Shown here: positions 26,163-38,090 of the stretch, piece after piece
How the letters are laid out: every line of letters starts with the position of its first letter
Numbering within the stretch: position 1 is the stretch's first letter
From: Tetrahymena elliotti 4EA
Lineage: Eukaryota; Ciliophora; Oligohymenophorea; Hymenostomatida; Tetrahymenidae
DNA: 64,000 nt
Assembly (NCBI GenBank): GCA_000231825.2
Contig: JH720347.1
Location: 248,001-312,000, forward strand
Direction: 5' to 3'
The notes under the pieces: generated by a model
Told to the model about the DNA's origin: nothing
The model's input: only the letters and a program-made list of their open reading frames with translations
The model's database searches: none
Made by a program: the position numbers and the translations under genes

Positions 26163-27244
26163 TTGGCTAGATTTTTTACTTAATACAGGTACTTTTAACT
26201 TAATAAATATCTTCTAGATTTTTTTACAAATAAAATAACTAATTTTAATATTTCACTTGAAAATTTAATAAATTAAAAACGATTAACAAAATAAAGCTTA
26301 AAATAAAGATTTCATATTCTACTTAAATTTAAAACATTTTTATAAAATATGAGATTCTAAAAGTAAAATATACAATCAAGCAACTTAGAAATAAATAACA
26401 GAAAGTATAAATAGTTGTTGATCCTAAGTTTATGTTAATACTAATATTAATTTAGGAGACTTAAATAAAATTTTGTGTGATAATTTAATATAGAGTATAA
26501 CATTTTGCTTATTATATTTACCATATTTAGGTATAAAGTGAATAAATTTAGAATTTATCTTCTTTTATTAAATTATATTTATTATATGACAAAACATAAG
26601 TAAATTATATATTAAGCATCTCTACTCTATTTATTTATAGAGAAATTTTTACTTCATAGAATTTTTAAATCAATGAATAGACCATTTATTAATAATTTTA
26701 TTTAACTATATGTATATATATATTTAAGGTGATATTGAATTAAAACTCTCGTGATTGGATCAAATAAAGAGAAGAACTTTATTAATGTCTATCAAATTAT
26801 TCTCTATTGATCTCTCTCATTCAAGATAATATATTAAAATTTCGCCTGAAATTTAATGATTTTATCATTTGATAGTTATATAATTATTTTTTAGCTTGTT
26901 AAAGCATTATATTAAAATCTATATTTATATTTTGTATTTATGTATATAATAAAAGAATAAATAATTTAATAGAAGACATTCTAATAAAAAAATAAATTAT
27001 AAATTAAAAGAATATAAGAAAGGAAGGACTTAAATTATATTGATTTTCTAATTATAATTGCACTCCTAAAAAAAATAATTATAAATCTTATTTCGTTTAA
27101 AAAAAATATTTAATAAAACTGAGATAATATTATTTTGTTTCTAATTTTTTTGAAGTGAACTACCAAAAATAATTAAAGAAGAAAAAATTAGAGGTTACAT
27201 TTATTAGCATAACCAATTATTTTTTAAGGTTTGGTATTATTATG
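26163..27244. other. Intergenic region
   Basis: A/T-rich spacer of about 1.1 kb upstream of the GAF gene; no gene or RNA feature could be supported. Confidence 0.5.
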
Positions 27245-27741
27245 ATTAATTAAAATTGGATGGTTTTAACTAGGTTCGTATTTGAGAGTATTTGCGTAAG
27301 TTACTAATATAAAAAATTCTTACAAATTTAAATTAAAAAATTTTAACGCATATGTTATTGGTTTACATTTTGTGCTATTTATTTTGTATTTTTAGAAATT
27401 AATAATGTCTTTATAAATTCAGATGTTACTAATTAACCTTAAAGTATCATTCATCTATCTCGCAAAACTTTTAAATAATATAATACATGAATGGAATAAT
27501 ATTTAAAACAAAGAGAATAATTTGGGAATTTGATCTGGTAATCCAATTTTTAGGGAATAAGAAAAGTTATCAAATAGAAAGAAGCAAAATAAATAATCTT
27601 TTTTTCCCAAAAACAAATAGATGGGTCGATAGCTCTAAAATAGAAACTGAGGACAATACTAGTGTAAAGAAAAAAAGGAAAGAAATTTTTTAAGATTTTT
27701 TTAAAAGTAAGTAAGTGGTAGAAATAATAGATACAACTTAA
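27245..27741 (+). CDS. Candidate small gene or gene remnant
   Basis: The best frame contains NKKSYQIERSKINNL, PKTNRWVDSSKIETED and KKKRKEIFQDFFKSK (27487 to about 27741), which looks protein-like. Upstream, a possible first exon (ATG 27250, ending FVFESIC) has a GTAAGT donor near 27295 and a TTTTTAG acceptor near 27397. The middle does not join in one frame: a segment with SIIHLSRKTFKQYN lies one base out of phase with the downstream frame. It could be a gene with a sequence error, or a decayed copy. No domain recognised. Confidence 0.25.
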
Positions 27742-29417
27742 GTAAGATTACAGAAGTTTTAATTTATTTTCTAAATTTAATATTTTTTCTGCAAAAATTT
27801 TACTTGATTTGATTAAATTACGTATTATATTTTCGATTTAAATATTAATACATACTTTTTTAATGTATTTTGAGATCAAAAAATTTAAATTTCTTTTATG
27901 TTATGTAAATTTGAATTTAAAATCTTTCAAATCATCTTTTGTAAGTTTATTGTAAACAATCATTTAGCCAACAACTAATTTTTTATTTGATAATTAAAGG
28001 TTGAAATAAATAAAAACAAAAATTGTTTTTGTTTTGTTTAAATGATAAAAAGATTGTCATCTTAAATATAAATGTCTCCTATTTTTATCTAAGATGTCGT
28101 TACAGTATCGATGAAATTTATTATTTGAGGGGAAAAATACATTTTTAAAAATACAAACTCTATTTTTGTATTTGGATTTTAAAAAAATCTGCTTAGGGGT
28201 AGAAGAAAATAAATTCAAAAATAGTGTTTTTGATTAGGAGATTTTGTATTTTTTGAATTTTTATATCAAAACTATCCAGTAATTATTTAAAAATGAATAG
28301 AACTTTCAAAATAATTATTGAGGGGGAGTTATAAAAGAATATTTTAAATTTTCCTTCTTAAATTCAAAAAAGAAAGTTCTTTTAAATTGCTTAAAAAAGA
28401 TCACGTCAAGCATTTTAAAATTTTAAAAGGCGGAAGGATTTTCACATTTAAAATCTCATGCAAAATTTTTGATTCATTTCTTACATTTGTTTTCTTTTCT
28501 AAATTTAAAACTTCATAAAATCACTCGTAAATTAGAAAAATAAGCCAGCCATTTTACTTTTAATTATTCGATATTCTTATATAATTATTTTAGACTACAA
28601 ATTTTTTTTAGAGATTTGGGTAAATAAGCTTTTATTTTCATTTTCTATTGTAAGAACTTTCGAATAAAATAACAAGCTATTTCTTTGTAAGATAAAAGAG
28701 AAATAAAAAACAAAGATTCATTGATGTTAAAAAAGGAATTTTATTCCTAGGGAAAGTGTTAAATCTTAAAAAGATTTTAGATTGATGAATCTTCAGAGTA
28801 AATAAATTGATTTTGTGAAAAGAATAGATAAAAGTGATTTGGGTTTAAAGGTGGATATTATATTATTCTGATTTTATCCTATTTATTTTTTTTAATTATA
28901 ATTAAGTTTTAATGAGAAATAGATAGATAGATGTGTGCTATTCAAGCTAAATGTAACATGATTAGAAATGAATATCTGCACTCACTTAAATATGTAATGA
29001 GATTAACCAATCATTAATATTTTAATGCAAGTGCATCATTAGTAATATTTATGAGGATAATAAAGAAGATTTCTTCTTTAAGCACTCAAAGTATTTGTGA
29101 AAAAAGAGGTTCCAGTCTCATGTAAGAAAATAAAGTAATATAATAAAGCACATTTATTATTATAAAATTTGCAATTTAAGTAAATGTAAACGACGAAAAG
29201 AAAAATTAATATAAAATTTTTTACAGTTTATAATTATTTGAAATAGATATTTAAAATTCGGCTTAATTGACTGACTTACGACTGGTTTTTCTTGACATTT
29301 ATAATTATTTTAGTGTAAGGATTGTTATGTATGCATCTTTTCTTTTTTTTCTAGTGTTATTTTTTAATAACTAGCTCAGATTTGACTGAGCTGTAACACA
29401 GGTTTTTACCTAGATGT
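27742..29417. other. Intergenic region with G-rich tracts
   Basis: About 1.7 kb of A/T-rich DNA without a supportable gene. Two short G-runs stand out from the background: TATTTGAGGGGAAAAA near 28122 and TTGAGGGGGAG near 28320. Confidence 0.45.
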
Positions 29418-29963
29418 TCATTTTAAATTTTCTATCAAATTTACTATATTTAGAGCAGATTACAATGCTTTCTTCATATTACTCTAAGCACTCTCTAGTG
29501 AAGGAGGAGGGTATTGAATACCAAGCTATTTTAAGGGATCATTTCCCTTTTATTAATATTCTTTTTCTAGTTACTCTTACTCTTCCTTTATATATTCTTC
29601 ATCGTCTTCTTCCTCTACTAAATAACTAATTGCTTATTTTTTTTTTGCATCTTTTTTCTCTATCTCTTCTTTGTATATGAATTTCAATTATTCTTTTGGC
29701 ACTTCAACTAAGGAAAATTATTTTTTTTTAGAGTCATAATTTACTAAAGTGCTAGCTGGTCCTACTGAAAAGGATTTTGGCTATAGATGGTGGTATAGAT
29801 TTTCATTCTAAAAGCTGGAAAGCCCCATTTAGAGCTATCCTTCAGAATAATATTTATTTAACTAGCTTATTTCGGTATCAATTGCTTCCAAAATTTGCAT
29901 TTTTTAAAGAAATAGCTTCTCCTTTTCCTAAGGAGTATCTTAATTTTCCTTATTTTTTGACAT
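29418..29963 (-). CDS. Uncharacterised charged protein, 181 aa
   Basis: One uninterrupted minus-strand frame of 182 codons. An in-frame TGA sits two codons upstream of the ATG (29961-29963), so the start is secure; the stop is TGA at 29418-29420. The protein is highly charged. It has an N-terminal helix (LFLQKMQILEAIDTEISQL), a central proline/glycine-containing segment (PKSFSVGPASTLVNYD), a Lys/Glu-rich helical region (YIKEEQEQLEKEYQQK) and a conserved-looking tail (LGIQYPPPSLESAQSNMKKA). No signal peptide or membrane segment. The pattern suggests a small coiled-coil subunit of a larger complex, but I recognise no family. Confidence 0.75.
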
Positions 29964-30431
29964 GGTGAGTCAGAAAAGTGTAATTTAGTTATAATTTAGA
30001 GTTTTCTAATCTATTTAATTAGTAGAGTTTTAGAAAAAAAGTTAAAAAAATAATAGAAGGATTTATATTACTCGCGAATATCTTTTTAGTTTGAAATTAT
30101 GATATTATTAATATTGCGTGCATGGAAAACTTCATCAAAATACTGAAAAAATTTAAACAGGAAAAAATCATAAAAAATTTGACACTTTTTTGAACTAATA
30201 AAAAAATGGTTTTTGTTTTTATCAAAAAAAGAAAAAGAACATTTTTACCATCCTCTTTTTTATTTTCTTGTAAGTCTATTTGAATTAATTGTAAACTATA
30301 CGCTTTTTGAATTAACTAAATATTTTTATTTAGTACCAATTAATGTCAGACCTCAAATGACAAATTATTAGAGTAATTAGAGTAAAATATGATTATCTAA
30401 TAGAATAACATTTAATTATTTTAACTATATC

Positions 30432-31927
30432 ATGGCATTTTAGTCTTTAATTTCTTGCCTAAAATTAAAGAGATTTTAGTTTTGTAAGGAATTCTAATTT
30501 ATTTGATTACTTACATCCCAGAGCAGAGGATATTTTTTTAATACTTATTTACTTTTTTATTAATCACTGAATCAATCAGACTAGCAGAATACACACTAAG
30601 ATCATATTGGAAAAAACTTAAGCGATAGTAATATTTAGCAATCAAAAAATTTTAAGCATAATGTAAATAATAAGGTAAGTGACAAGGACTCCATACCATC
30701 AAATATTATTTAGAGAGAACTAAATACGAGTTTGAGAAAAAATTATATTTTGTTTGAAGCCATCTAAATATTTGAAATAATAGTAATGCTTACAGACCAC
30801 TAATTTCAGAATAAATAAATGTGAAGTATTTAGTGTTTGATGGTAAAAATTTGAATTAGGATTACATTTTTACCAATAAGTATTAATACAAATTAATGGG
30901 TATAGACAATATTCTTACTTGATTTGATTTTTGTATTCTTTTTGTAATGGATTTTGATTGTTTGATTAGCTTAAGTAATTCTGATGTGTATGTAATAGGA
31001 TGTGATTCGTATTTTCAAGTTTTAGAAGATTAATCACAGCCGCCTATACAATATGTATCATAATTACAAATTAAATATTTCAAAAAAATTCATATCTTTT
31101 GAAAATAATCCTCTTGAGCTTTATTAAAAAGCTGCAAATAAATAAATACCCGTAGAGATTTTCAAAGATACCCCTCCCTAAATAAATTAAAAAGAGATAG
31201 ATAGAAGGTTTTTATAACAATTTGTATTTCACAAAAAGTAATGTAAATATTAAATTATTTATTCATCCTCAATAAAATTATTGACAAGTAAATTTTGTTT
31301 GCTTTTGATTCTTATAACCTGTTTTGTCTATGTGAGAAAAAATGATTTAAACGTTATATTAAAAGGAAACCATGTTTTAATCAGGTATATGCTGTTTGAG
31401 CATTGAGCAATAAGAAAAAGCTATTAGCATCTCTAGATTGAAAAGTGAATTGAAATAAATTTGTACTAAATTATGAGATATATTTTCCGAAATAGAATAA
31501 TTTAATGAAATAAATAAATTCCTATCAAAAAAAACAGTAGGATAAATTTAATATTCAATTCTTTAAGAATCATGAGACCAAAAGTATTTTTCAAACCAAA
31601 TAAATGGAATTTAATCCAAATCAAAAAATTTAAATTGTTGCTAAATAATAAAGTACCTTAATTCGAGTGCTTATTTTATTTAATTATTTGCTTTTAAAGC
31701 AATAGATTATTTTATAAAACTTATTCTTATAATTAGGCAAACATACGGTTAGCAAGCAGGTGTAATATAAGTGCTTACATAATTAAGAAGTTTATTATTT
31801 ATTATTACTATTAATAAAGATATGTAAGTTCTGTTCAAAGGATATTTATTCTTAGATATACTCTCACTTATAAATATTTTTTTTCTTAATTTTTCTATCT
31901 CAAATCTTTTTATCTGAAAGAATTTGA
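30432..31927 (+). CDS. Uncharacterised multi-exon gene with disturbed frame
   Basis: Clearly protein-like segments lie on the plus strand. The first, about 30590-30770, is Gln/Asn-rich and runs into IIQRELNTSLRKNYILFEAI. The second, about 30780-30900, contains YRPLISEQINVKYLVFDGKN. The third, from about 30971 to 31226, contains DVIRIFKFQKINHSRLYNMY, NNPLELYQKAANKQIPVEIF and QKEIDRRFLQQFVFHKK. The fourth, about 31410-31660, contains FKNHETKSIFQTKQMEFNP. The second and third join in phase across a GT...AG intron (about 30900-30970). The first and second differ by one base near 30770, and the fourth changes frame near 31470. The third segment vaguely resembles ANTH-type clathrin adaptor helices, but not enough to assign. 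Outer boundaries (ATG 30432, TGA 31925-31927) are tentative. Confidence 0.4.
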
Positions 31928-32009
31928 TGCAGAATACTTTACTTTTTTACTCAATTTAATTCAAATTATAATATTTGCTTTACTTTTATTATTTTTAATC
32001 AAATACACA

Positions 32010-32160
32010 CCTCAAATATCCTAAATTTTTTATATGGCATAGATTTTATTTTCTCTAGCAACAGATGATCAAAAAAATAAAAAATGAAACAAAAATACAT
32101 TTTTGAAACCTTTTTAGATTAGATATTTGAGGGGATGAGAATAATCCTTTCCTCAAATAT
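32010..32160. repeat. Short inverted/direct repeat cluster (CCTCAAATAT)
   Basis: CCTCAAATATC at 32010-32020 recurs as its reverse complement at 32122-32132, and CCTCAAATAT again in direct orientation at 32151-32160, just before the last exon of the DHHC gene. Could be a small MITE-like insert or chance in A/T-rich DNA. Confidence 0.4.
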
Positions 32161-32163
32161 ATT

Positions 32164-35100
32164 TCAAACTGCATACATAATACATAAAAATAGAGAATAA
32201 ACAAAGTATATTAAGAAGAAACCTATAAAAGCATAGAAAACATGTATATTATTTGCTCCAATACATTTGCTTGTCCAAGGACAGTGATGATCAAATCCTC
32301 TAATACACACTCTGCAATCTAAACAATGAAAGGTGGTATTATCCAAAACAATTTCACACAAGGGGCATGTCCTAAAATTTATTTATGTTATAAAAATTAA
32401 ATCAAAAAATATCTTTATATAGCGAAGGCAAGTCTATAAATAAATATTTGTGGATATGCTTAAAAGTTACTCACTCGGTAATACAAAAAATTCTAAAATT
32501 TTCGATAAAACTCCATTGAATGCTTTCAAATGCATTCATAAATTATTTATTTAAAAATGAACTAAAGTCAAAGAAATTTTTTCGATTCAGTAAATACTTT
32601 GCTTATAAAAGATTCTAGTGGTAACAGGAAAAGTATTCATTTGAAAATGCAAATATATTAACTATGACTTTAAAATTAGTAAATGGTGTAGTGAATATCA
32701 ATAAATTTAGTTTACATTTATATAGAGTAGTTATTCTATTTCTTAATTGACTTAAATCCAACCAAATGAAGTAATTTAAGAAACATTTGGGGTAAGAATG
32801 TAAAATTAAAGGATATAAAAAGAAAGTAATATATTTGCTATGAATAATTAAAACCTCTATTGATTAATTTCATGGAAAAAAATTACACATTCTAATTATT
32901 AGCACTAACGCATAAATTGTAAAGTAAAACTCAATCAACCTCTAAAAAGTAAGCTATATAAATAATCAGACTGAAATCAAAATGTTAAAAACTTCTTTTA
33001 TCTCCTTATAATAAATCAATATCAAGTTGTTATAGGTGTTTCTTTTGATTGTTATTCTTTTTTGCTTGTAAATTTGTTAAATTATTTTAATTCTAGATGT
33101 AAGCTTCCTTTCATTTAAAATATAAATTTATTGAGGGCTAATAATCTAAACGCCCATTAAATTGATAGAAATGCTAGTTAGTAAACTATACAACTAATTG
33201 TATTTTAAGGAAACAGGTTTAACGCTAGTTAAAAGTTTATATTTTGAATTACTTCAAATTTTATTTTTTAGTTCTATAAAAAATTAATAATTTTGAATGT
33301 TTGTTATTAATTGATATCTAAATTTGTGTATTCTAATAAGTATTTAATCATAGTAGCTTCACTTGTAATGTAAATTGAAATATTTTCATTTTTAAAGATA
33401 ATTTTATGGTTTTTCATATAGCTAAGCTTACATTTTCACTATTTGGTAGATATTCTGATCAACTCATTCAAAGCTATTATTAAGGTATCTAAATAAGAAA
33501 AGTATTTTGCTTAGCATTATTTTTATTAAATGTTACAATCGAGCTATATTTTATTTTTACAATTCAAAATATTGAATAATACAATTAATTTACTAAGAAA
33601 AATGTAAGTGCAGTTTATCCAAAATTTGAAACATCAAAATTTAGTTATTAATTTACTCGAAAGCAGCTTCTATTAAAATTCTTTTTTCATTTTAAGTTAG
33701 AATCAAATTTTATTTAGGACAAATATTTAAGATAAAATTAAATTTAATTGACCATCAAATCAAAGTTAAAAATTATATAAATTAGAATAGCTAAATCAAA
33801 GGTTATTGTTCTATATTTTTAAAATTTTTAATCTTAGAAAAAAACCATCATTAATTCTGAACGATTACGACAAAATCACAAAAATCTTACTGGGGTGACA
33901 CTTTATATATCGTATTAGATATTTTGAAGAAAAATACTGGATTTTCTTTTTTAGTAATTTAAAATATCCTTTCATTTCTTTTGTTATGTTCAAGTGTTAA
34001 AATTTATGTGATATTCTTAATTTTGATTGTGTATACCTAAAAGATAACATTTCCTGATTTTGATTGTATGTAAAAAAATTTAGTCTTTTATTTTTCTATA
34101 AAAACTGAATCGTCATAGTGGATTTTAAAAAGCAATATGTTAGTGTCGTAATTTTTTTGAGTAATCCCAAACAGAATCATTCAAAAATTGTAAATTTAGT
34201 GAGTTGGCTTTAGAAATTAAATTTTTTATAGCTTTTGCTAGTATTAAAATTTATGGAGCTGTTTAACTTATTTTTTTATATAATTAAAGTCAATGAAAGC
34301 TAAGGCAGCTCTTGAGAAAATGTTAGAACAAATTTAAAATAAAAATGCTTTAGCTAAAGCTACTTTCTGCTTAAAGAATTAAAGGTGGAATGTAAATTGA
34401 AAAAATGGATTTAAGCTAGCATCTAACCTTAAAAAATATCTAAAAACGTTAATTTAGTTTGAGCTAGAAATAAAATATTCAATTTGTAATTTAATTTTTT
34501 AGTCTAGTAAAAAAGAATGCATTCAATATTTCAATGACTAAATGAATAAAAGAAATAGATCATCACCTTAATGCTTGTGCTTATTGTGCTTATGTAACTC
34601 AATATTAAAAAAAATAGAAAATTTCTCAATTTTAAAAATGAAATAAAATAAAACGTTAGTTCACGTCATCAAATTATGTCAACTAATTAAATTATATTTT
34701 TGTGCAATCATTAAATTTAATATGAAATTCTTTGATGGGGAAGAATGTAATAACTTAACTTTATATCTTAGATGCATGAATTTATTGATTAAGAACAAAT
34801 ATTGATTTTAGGTTGCATTTATCTAAATGTATTCATCTATTGTTATTTTTTATCAGCAAATTAGATGCAGTGTAAAAATTAAGGTAAAATTTATCACCCA
34901 TTAAGAATTTTTGAGTGCTTAGACGTTTATATTTAGAATTTATACAAGCTGGTTATCTATTTAAATTTATTTCAATAACTAACTGGTTGCTTTTAGCTGA
35001 TTTAATGGTTTCTTATGTAATTTTAACAACCAGTAACACTTTAAAATAACTGTATTAACTTACAGCTACAACCATTTCATAAATAATATTTTCAATATTA

Positions 35101-38090
35101 TGGAAGTTTGAAAATATGGTCAGAGTCCTATGGTAAATAAGACAGGTTAAGTAGTATTACTTGATGAAAATTAAAAAAATATTGAGGATCTTTAAAAAAT
35201 TAAAAAATATAAAAATATACTTTATATTCTTCTCCATATATTTTATATTTCTTTTCTATTGATTTTTTTTTGCTTTTTTCATTTTTAAGAATTTAATAGC
35301 TAAATTGCTCATTCTATTTTGTAACTTTTTCTGAAGATTTCTATTCATATTTTATTTATTAATTCTTTTACAACCTCTTAAAATTTAATTTAAAGAAAAT
35401 TAACTTCGAAATTTCAATCTTTTTACATGCATACTTAGATTATTTCATCTAATTGCATATAATTAATCTTATAAATTTAAGGATTAAGGGAAAACAATAG
35501 ATTCATCAATTAATAGTTTAACAAAAATGAGTATTTATCATATCCACTTCTCAGAATTAAAAAAGATTAAGAAAAAATCAATTTTATTTATTACCCTAAA
35601 TACTAGCTATTTTCGATGTCAGTTTCTTTTTCGGTAGCTATTCCTGGATTTAAAAGTGCTGTAAGTGTAAAGAAAAACAAAAGGAGTCCTGTAATTGAAT
35701 AAAAGATGTAGTACCAAAGTTTAGTTTCAAAGGAACTTGCAATATTTTCTCCAATTATATAGGCAGTAATTGAAATGACAGTCTGCAAGCATAATGTAAA
35801 ATACCCTATTAAATTTAATTAAGGATAAAGAAAATTTTGTCTATGCTAAAAAGTAATATAGAATATTATATTTCTTTGGAATAATATTTATTTTGCTAGT
35901 TACAAAAAATCTAACAAAAAATACTCTCTAAAGAAGAGAAAAATTTGTAAGATAGCTTTGATTAAATTCTGGTGATTAGCGCAGCCAAATAATACTTAAG
36001 ATATTAAGTGATACGTATTTCAAATATAATATTTGCTAACTATTGCTTAAATCAAAGATTAAACTTGAAATAAAAAAAAAGAAAAGTAAAAAGAATCTTC
36101 TCTAAAATAGATCGATATAAAATAAAAATTAACTTCTTCATATGAATTTATATATTTTATTTAAATCATTTTTTAGGTTGCTATGAGATAAAGATAGCGA
36201 GTTAGCTTGTTAGTTAGTTAGTAATTTAGTGAGATATATCTCTTTCTGTAATTTAAATTTTGTTACAAAATTATTTAAAAATAATAAATCTAAAATAAAT
36301 TATAATCAAGCAATCAAGAAAACAAAAAAGAATATCTTTGTATGTTAGTTTTTATGTATGTTAAAATTTCTGAAATTAATAAGAAATTAGATTTTTTGCT
36401 ATATGTTACTCTTTACAATTATCTAATTAGTAATATTGATTACAGTGGGGATTCTAAAAACTAATAATTCCTATTATTTAAAAGATATTTCTCTAGGATA
36501 ACACTTTCCTCCCTCCCCCTCTGATATTGCTTTTTAGATAAAATCTAATTAATACTGTTTATCTACAAGAATTTTAAAATATATCATACGGCTAAGTATT
36601 TTGTCATCTAAATTTGACTCTATAACAATGGCTAAGACAAGTTAGAATAAAATTTGAGTGTTTATAAAATAAATTTATTTATTTTTTATTCTTTTGTTTG
36701 TTTATCTTGTATATTTTAATTCTCGTAGGTTCTGTGTTGTAGCCATCTCATTTTATTATTGTAAAAGACTAACAAAAGTAATTCAGTATTAAAAGATAAA
36801 TTTTTTTGCTAATTCTTTCTTTAATTATTAATTGATTCGGTTTCCACATATTAATCAATCAAATTAAAAGCTGATTTACTATGTATTTTAGAATATTTTT
36901 TTGATCGAGTGAAAGAATAAAATATCTCTTAAAATAATGTTGATGAATATGAAATTATCATCTTTTTTAAGTGTTTGAGAGTGATTTCTATAACCACGTT
37001 TACTCACAGAGTTAGATATTTATTTGAAGGAATTAATGAATGTAATGTAATATAAAATTAATTAAAGTAAAATAGTAAGGTATATTATTTATTTATTTGA
37101 TTAATAATTCGATAGGAGGCCAGCTGAAAGCTCAAATATTTATTTATAAAATATTATTGATAAATAATGAAGTTTAGATGATTTTTAATGCACCATATTG
37201 ATTTGCACTATCAAAAAATGGAAAATTTTGAAAATAAAGTTTTTTATTTATATTTTAAATGCTGCTCTCTTTCTGGTCATCGATCCATCACATAATATAA
37301 AAATAAATTATCTTAATTATTTTTATTTTGATTTAGAATTTTTAATCTATCTATCTATCCATATAATAAACTAAATAACTTAATAACTAACTAACCAAAA
37401 ATTATCCATCAAAAGTACCACTTGAATATACAAATAATTTTTTATAAAGTAAGAGATAATCAAAAGGTTGCTTAGATGTAAAAATAACTATTTCATTATT
37501 CTCACTTTTTTTGACTTTTGAATAAAGTAGTATATAGATAGATATATGATATATTTGTTATTCCAATTTAGTTGCAGCTAACCCCAGTTTTAAGCCATAA
37601 AAAACCAGTTTTGAAAAATAAATTGAATTTAATATTTTTGATTAATCTTACATTGTGGTCCAATAGTTAGGATAGGTTTGTTTTTATACCAAAGGATAGG
37701 CTTGTGAAGGCCTAAATAAATGGGGAATATATTTTATTCGTTCTTCAAAAGTTATGTGTCTACACGACTTGAGTCTAAGGCAAATAATGTTGCTGATGTA
37801 CTTCTTGCGCTTTCTTTATTTTTCAAAGATCCTAATTTTTCATAATGCTTTTTCTTATGAGACTAATTTGGAGCAGCTGTTGAATCTAAGGAATAATCAT
37901 CTTCATTAGATTCATTATTTTCTAAGTCTAATTTTTTGTTTGCTTCTAAATTTTTCTTGTTTGTTTGCTCTTTTGTTGATTTGTATGTATCATAATGTGT
38001 CTTTTCTTTTCTTTTCTCACTATTCCTTGTGTTTTTATCCTTACCTGATCCTTAATCTATATTAATTTCAGTTACAAGTTCCTACTCCAT
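32164..38090 (-). CDS. DHHC palmitoyltransferase with kilobase-sized introns
   Basis: Exons 37652-38090, 35595-35805 and 32164-32371 join in matching phases (858 nt; 285 aa). ATG 38088-38090 is the first after an in-frame TGA. A charged N-terminal tail leads to PILWYKNKPILTIGPQ and two membrane helices (YFTLCLQTVISITAYIIG; WYYIFYSITGLLLFFFTLTA). LLNPGIA follows, then a complete cysteine-rich domain: C-x2-C-x9-HC-x2-C-x2-C-x4-DHHC-PWTSKC-IGANN. DHHC enzymes attach palmitate to cysteines of membrane proteins, the DHHC cysteine carrying the acyl intermediate. The protein ends after a third helix (HVFYAFIGFFLIYFVYSL); the usual fourth helix and TTxE motif are absent. Its introns are 3223 and 1846 nt, far longer than others here. 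One more exon further left cannot be excluded. Confidence 0.85.
32372..35594 (-). other. 3.2-kb intron of the DHHC gene (possible germline-limited insert)
   Basis: Bounded on the minus strand by donor GTAATAAATA (35594 side) and acceptor AAATTTTAG (32372 side). It joins Gly-Thr codons in phase 2. Inside I see mostly non-coding A/T-rich DNA, a plus-strand 35-codon frame (34293-34400, beginning MKAKAALEKMLEQIQ) and a short hairpin-capable pair CTGGTTG/CAACCAG (34982-35036). No transposase is recognisable. Confidence 0.7.
35806..37651 (-). other. 1.85-kb intron of the DHHC gene (possible germline-limited insert)
   Basis: Minus-strand donor GTAAGATTAATC at 37651 and acceptor TTAATAG at 35806, phase 1. 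The interior has no coding-like frame. It holds a polypyrimidine tract CTCCCTCCCCCT (36509-36520) and short tetranucleotide runs (GTTA near 36210, ATCT near 37345). Confidence 0.65.

Noticed and set aside
29095..29115. Possible chromosome breakage sequence (AAAGAGGTT core)
   Set aside because: Only the first nine bases agree with the reverse complement of the Tetrahymena 15-mer; no full match in the window.
29414..29968. Two plus-strand frames (71 and 63 codons)
   Set aside because: Antisense of the uninterrupted 181-aa minus-strand gene, which has an in-frame stop just before its ATG.
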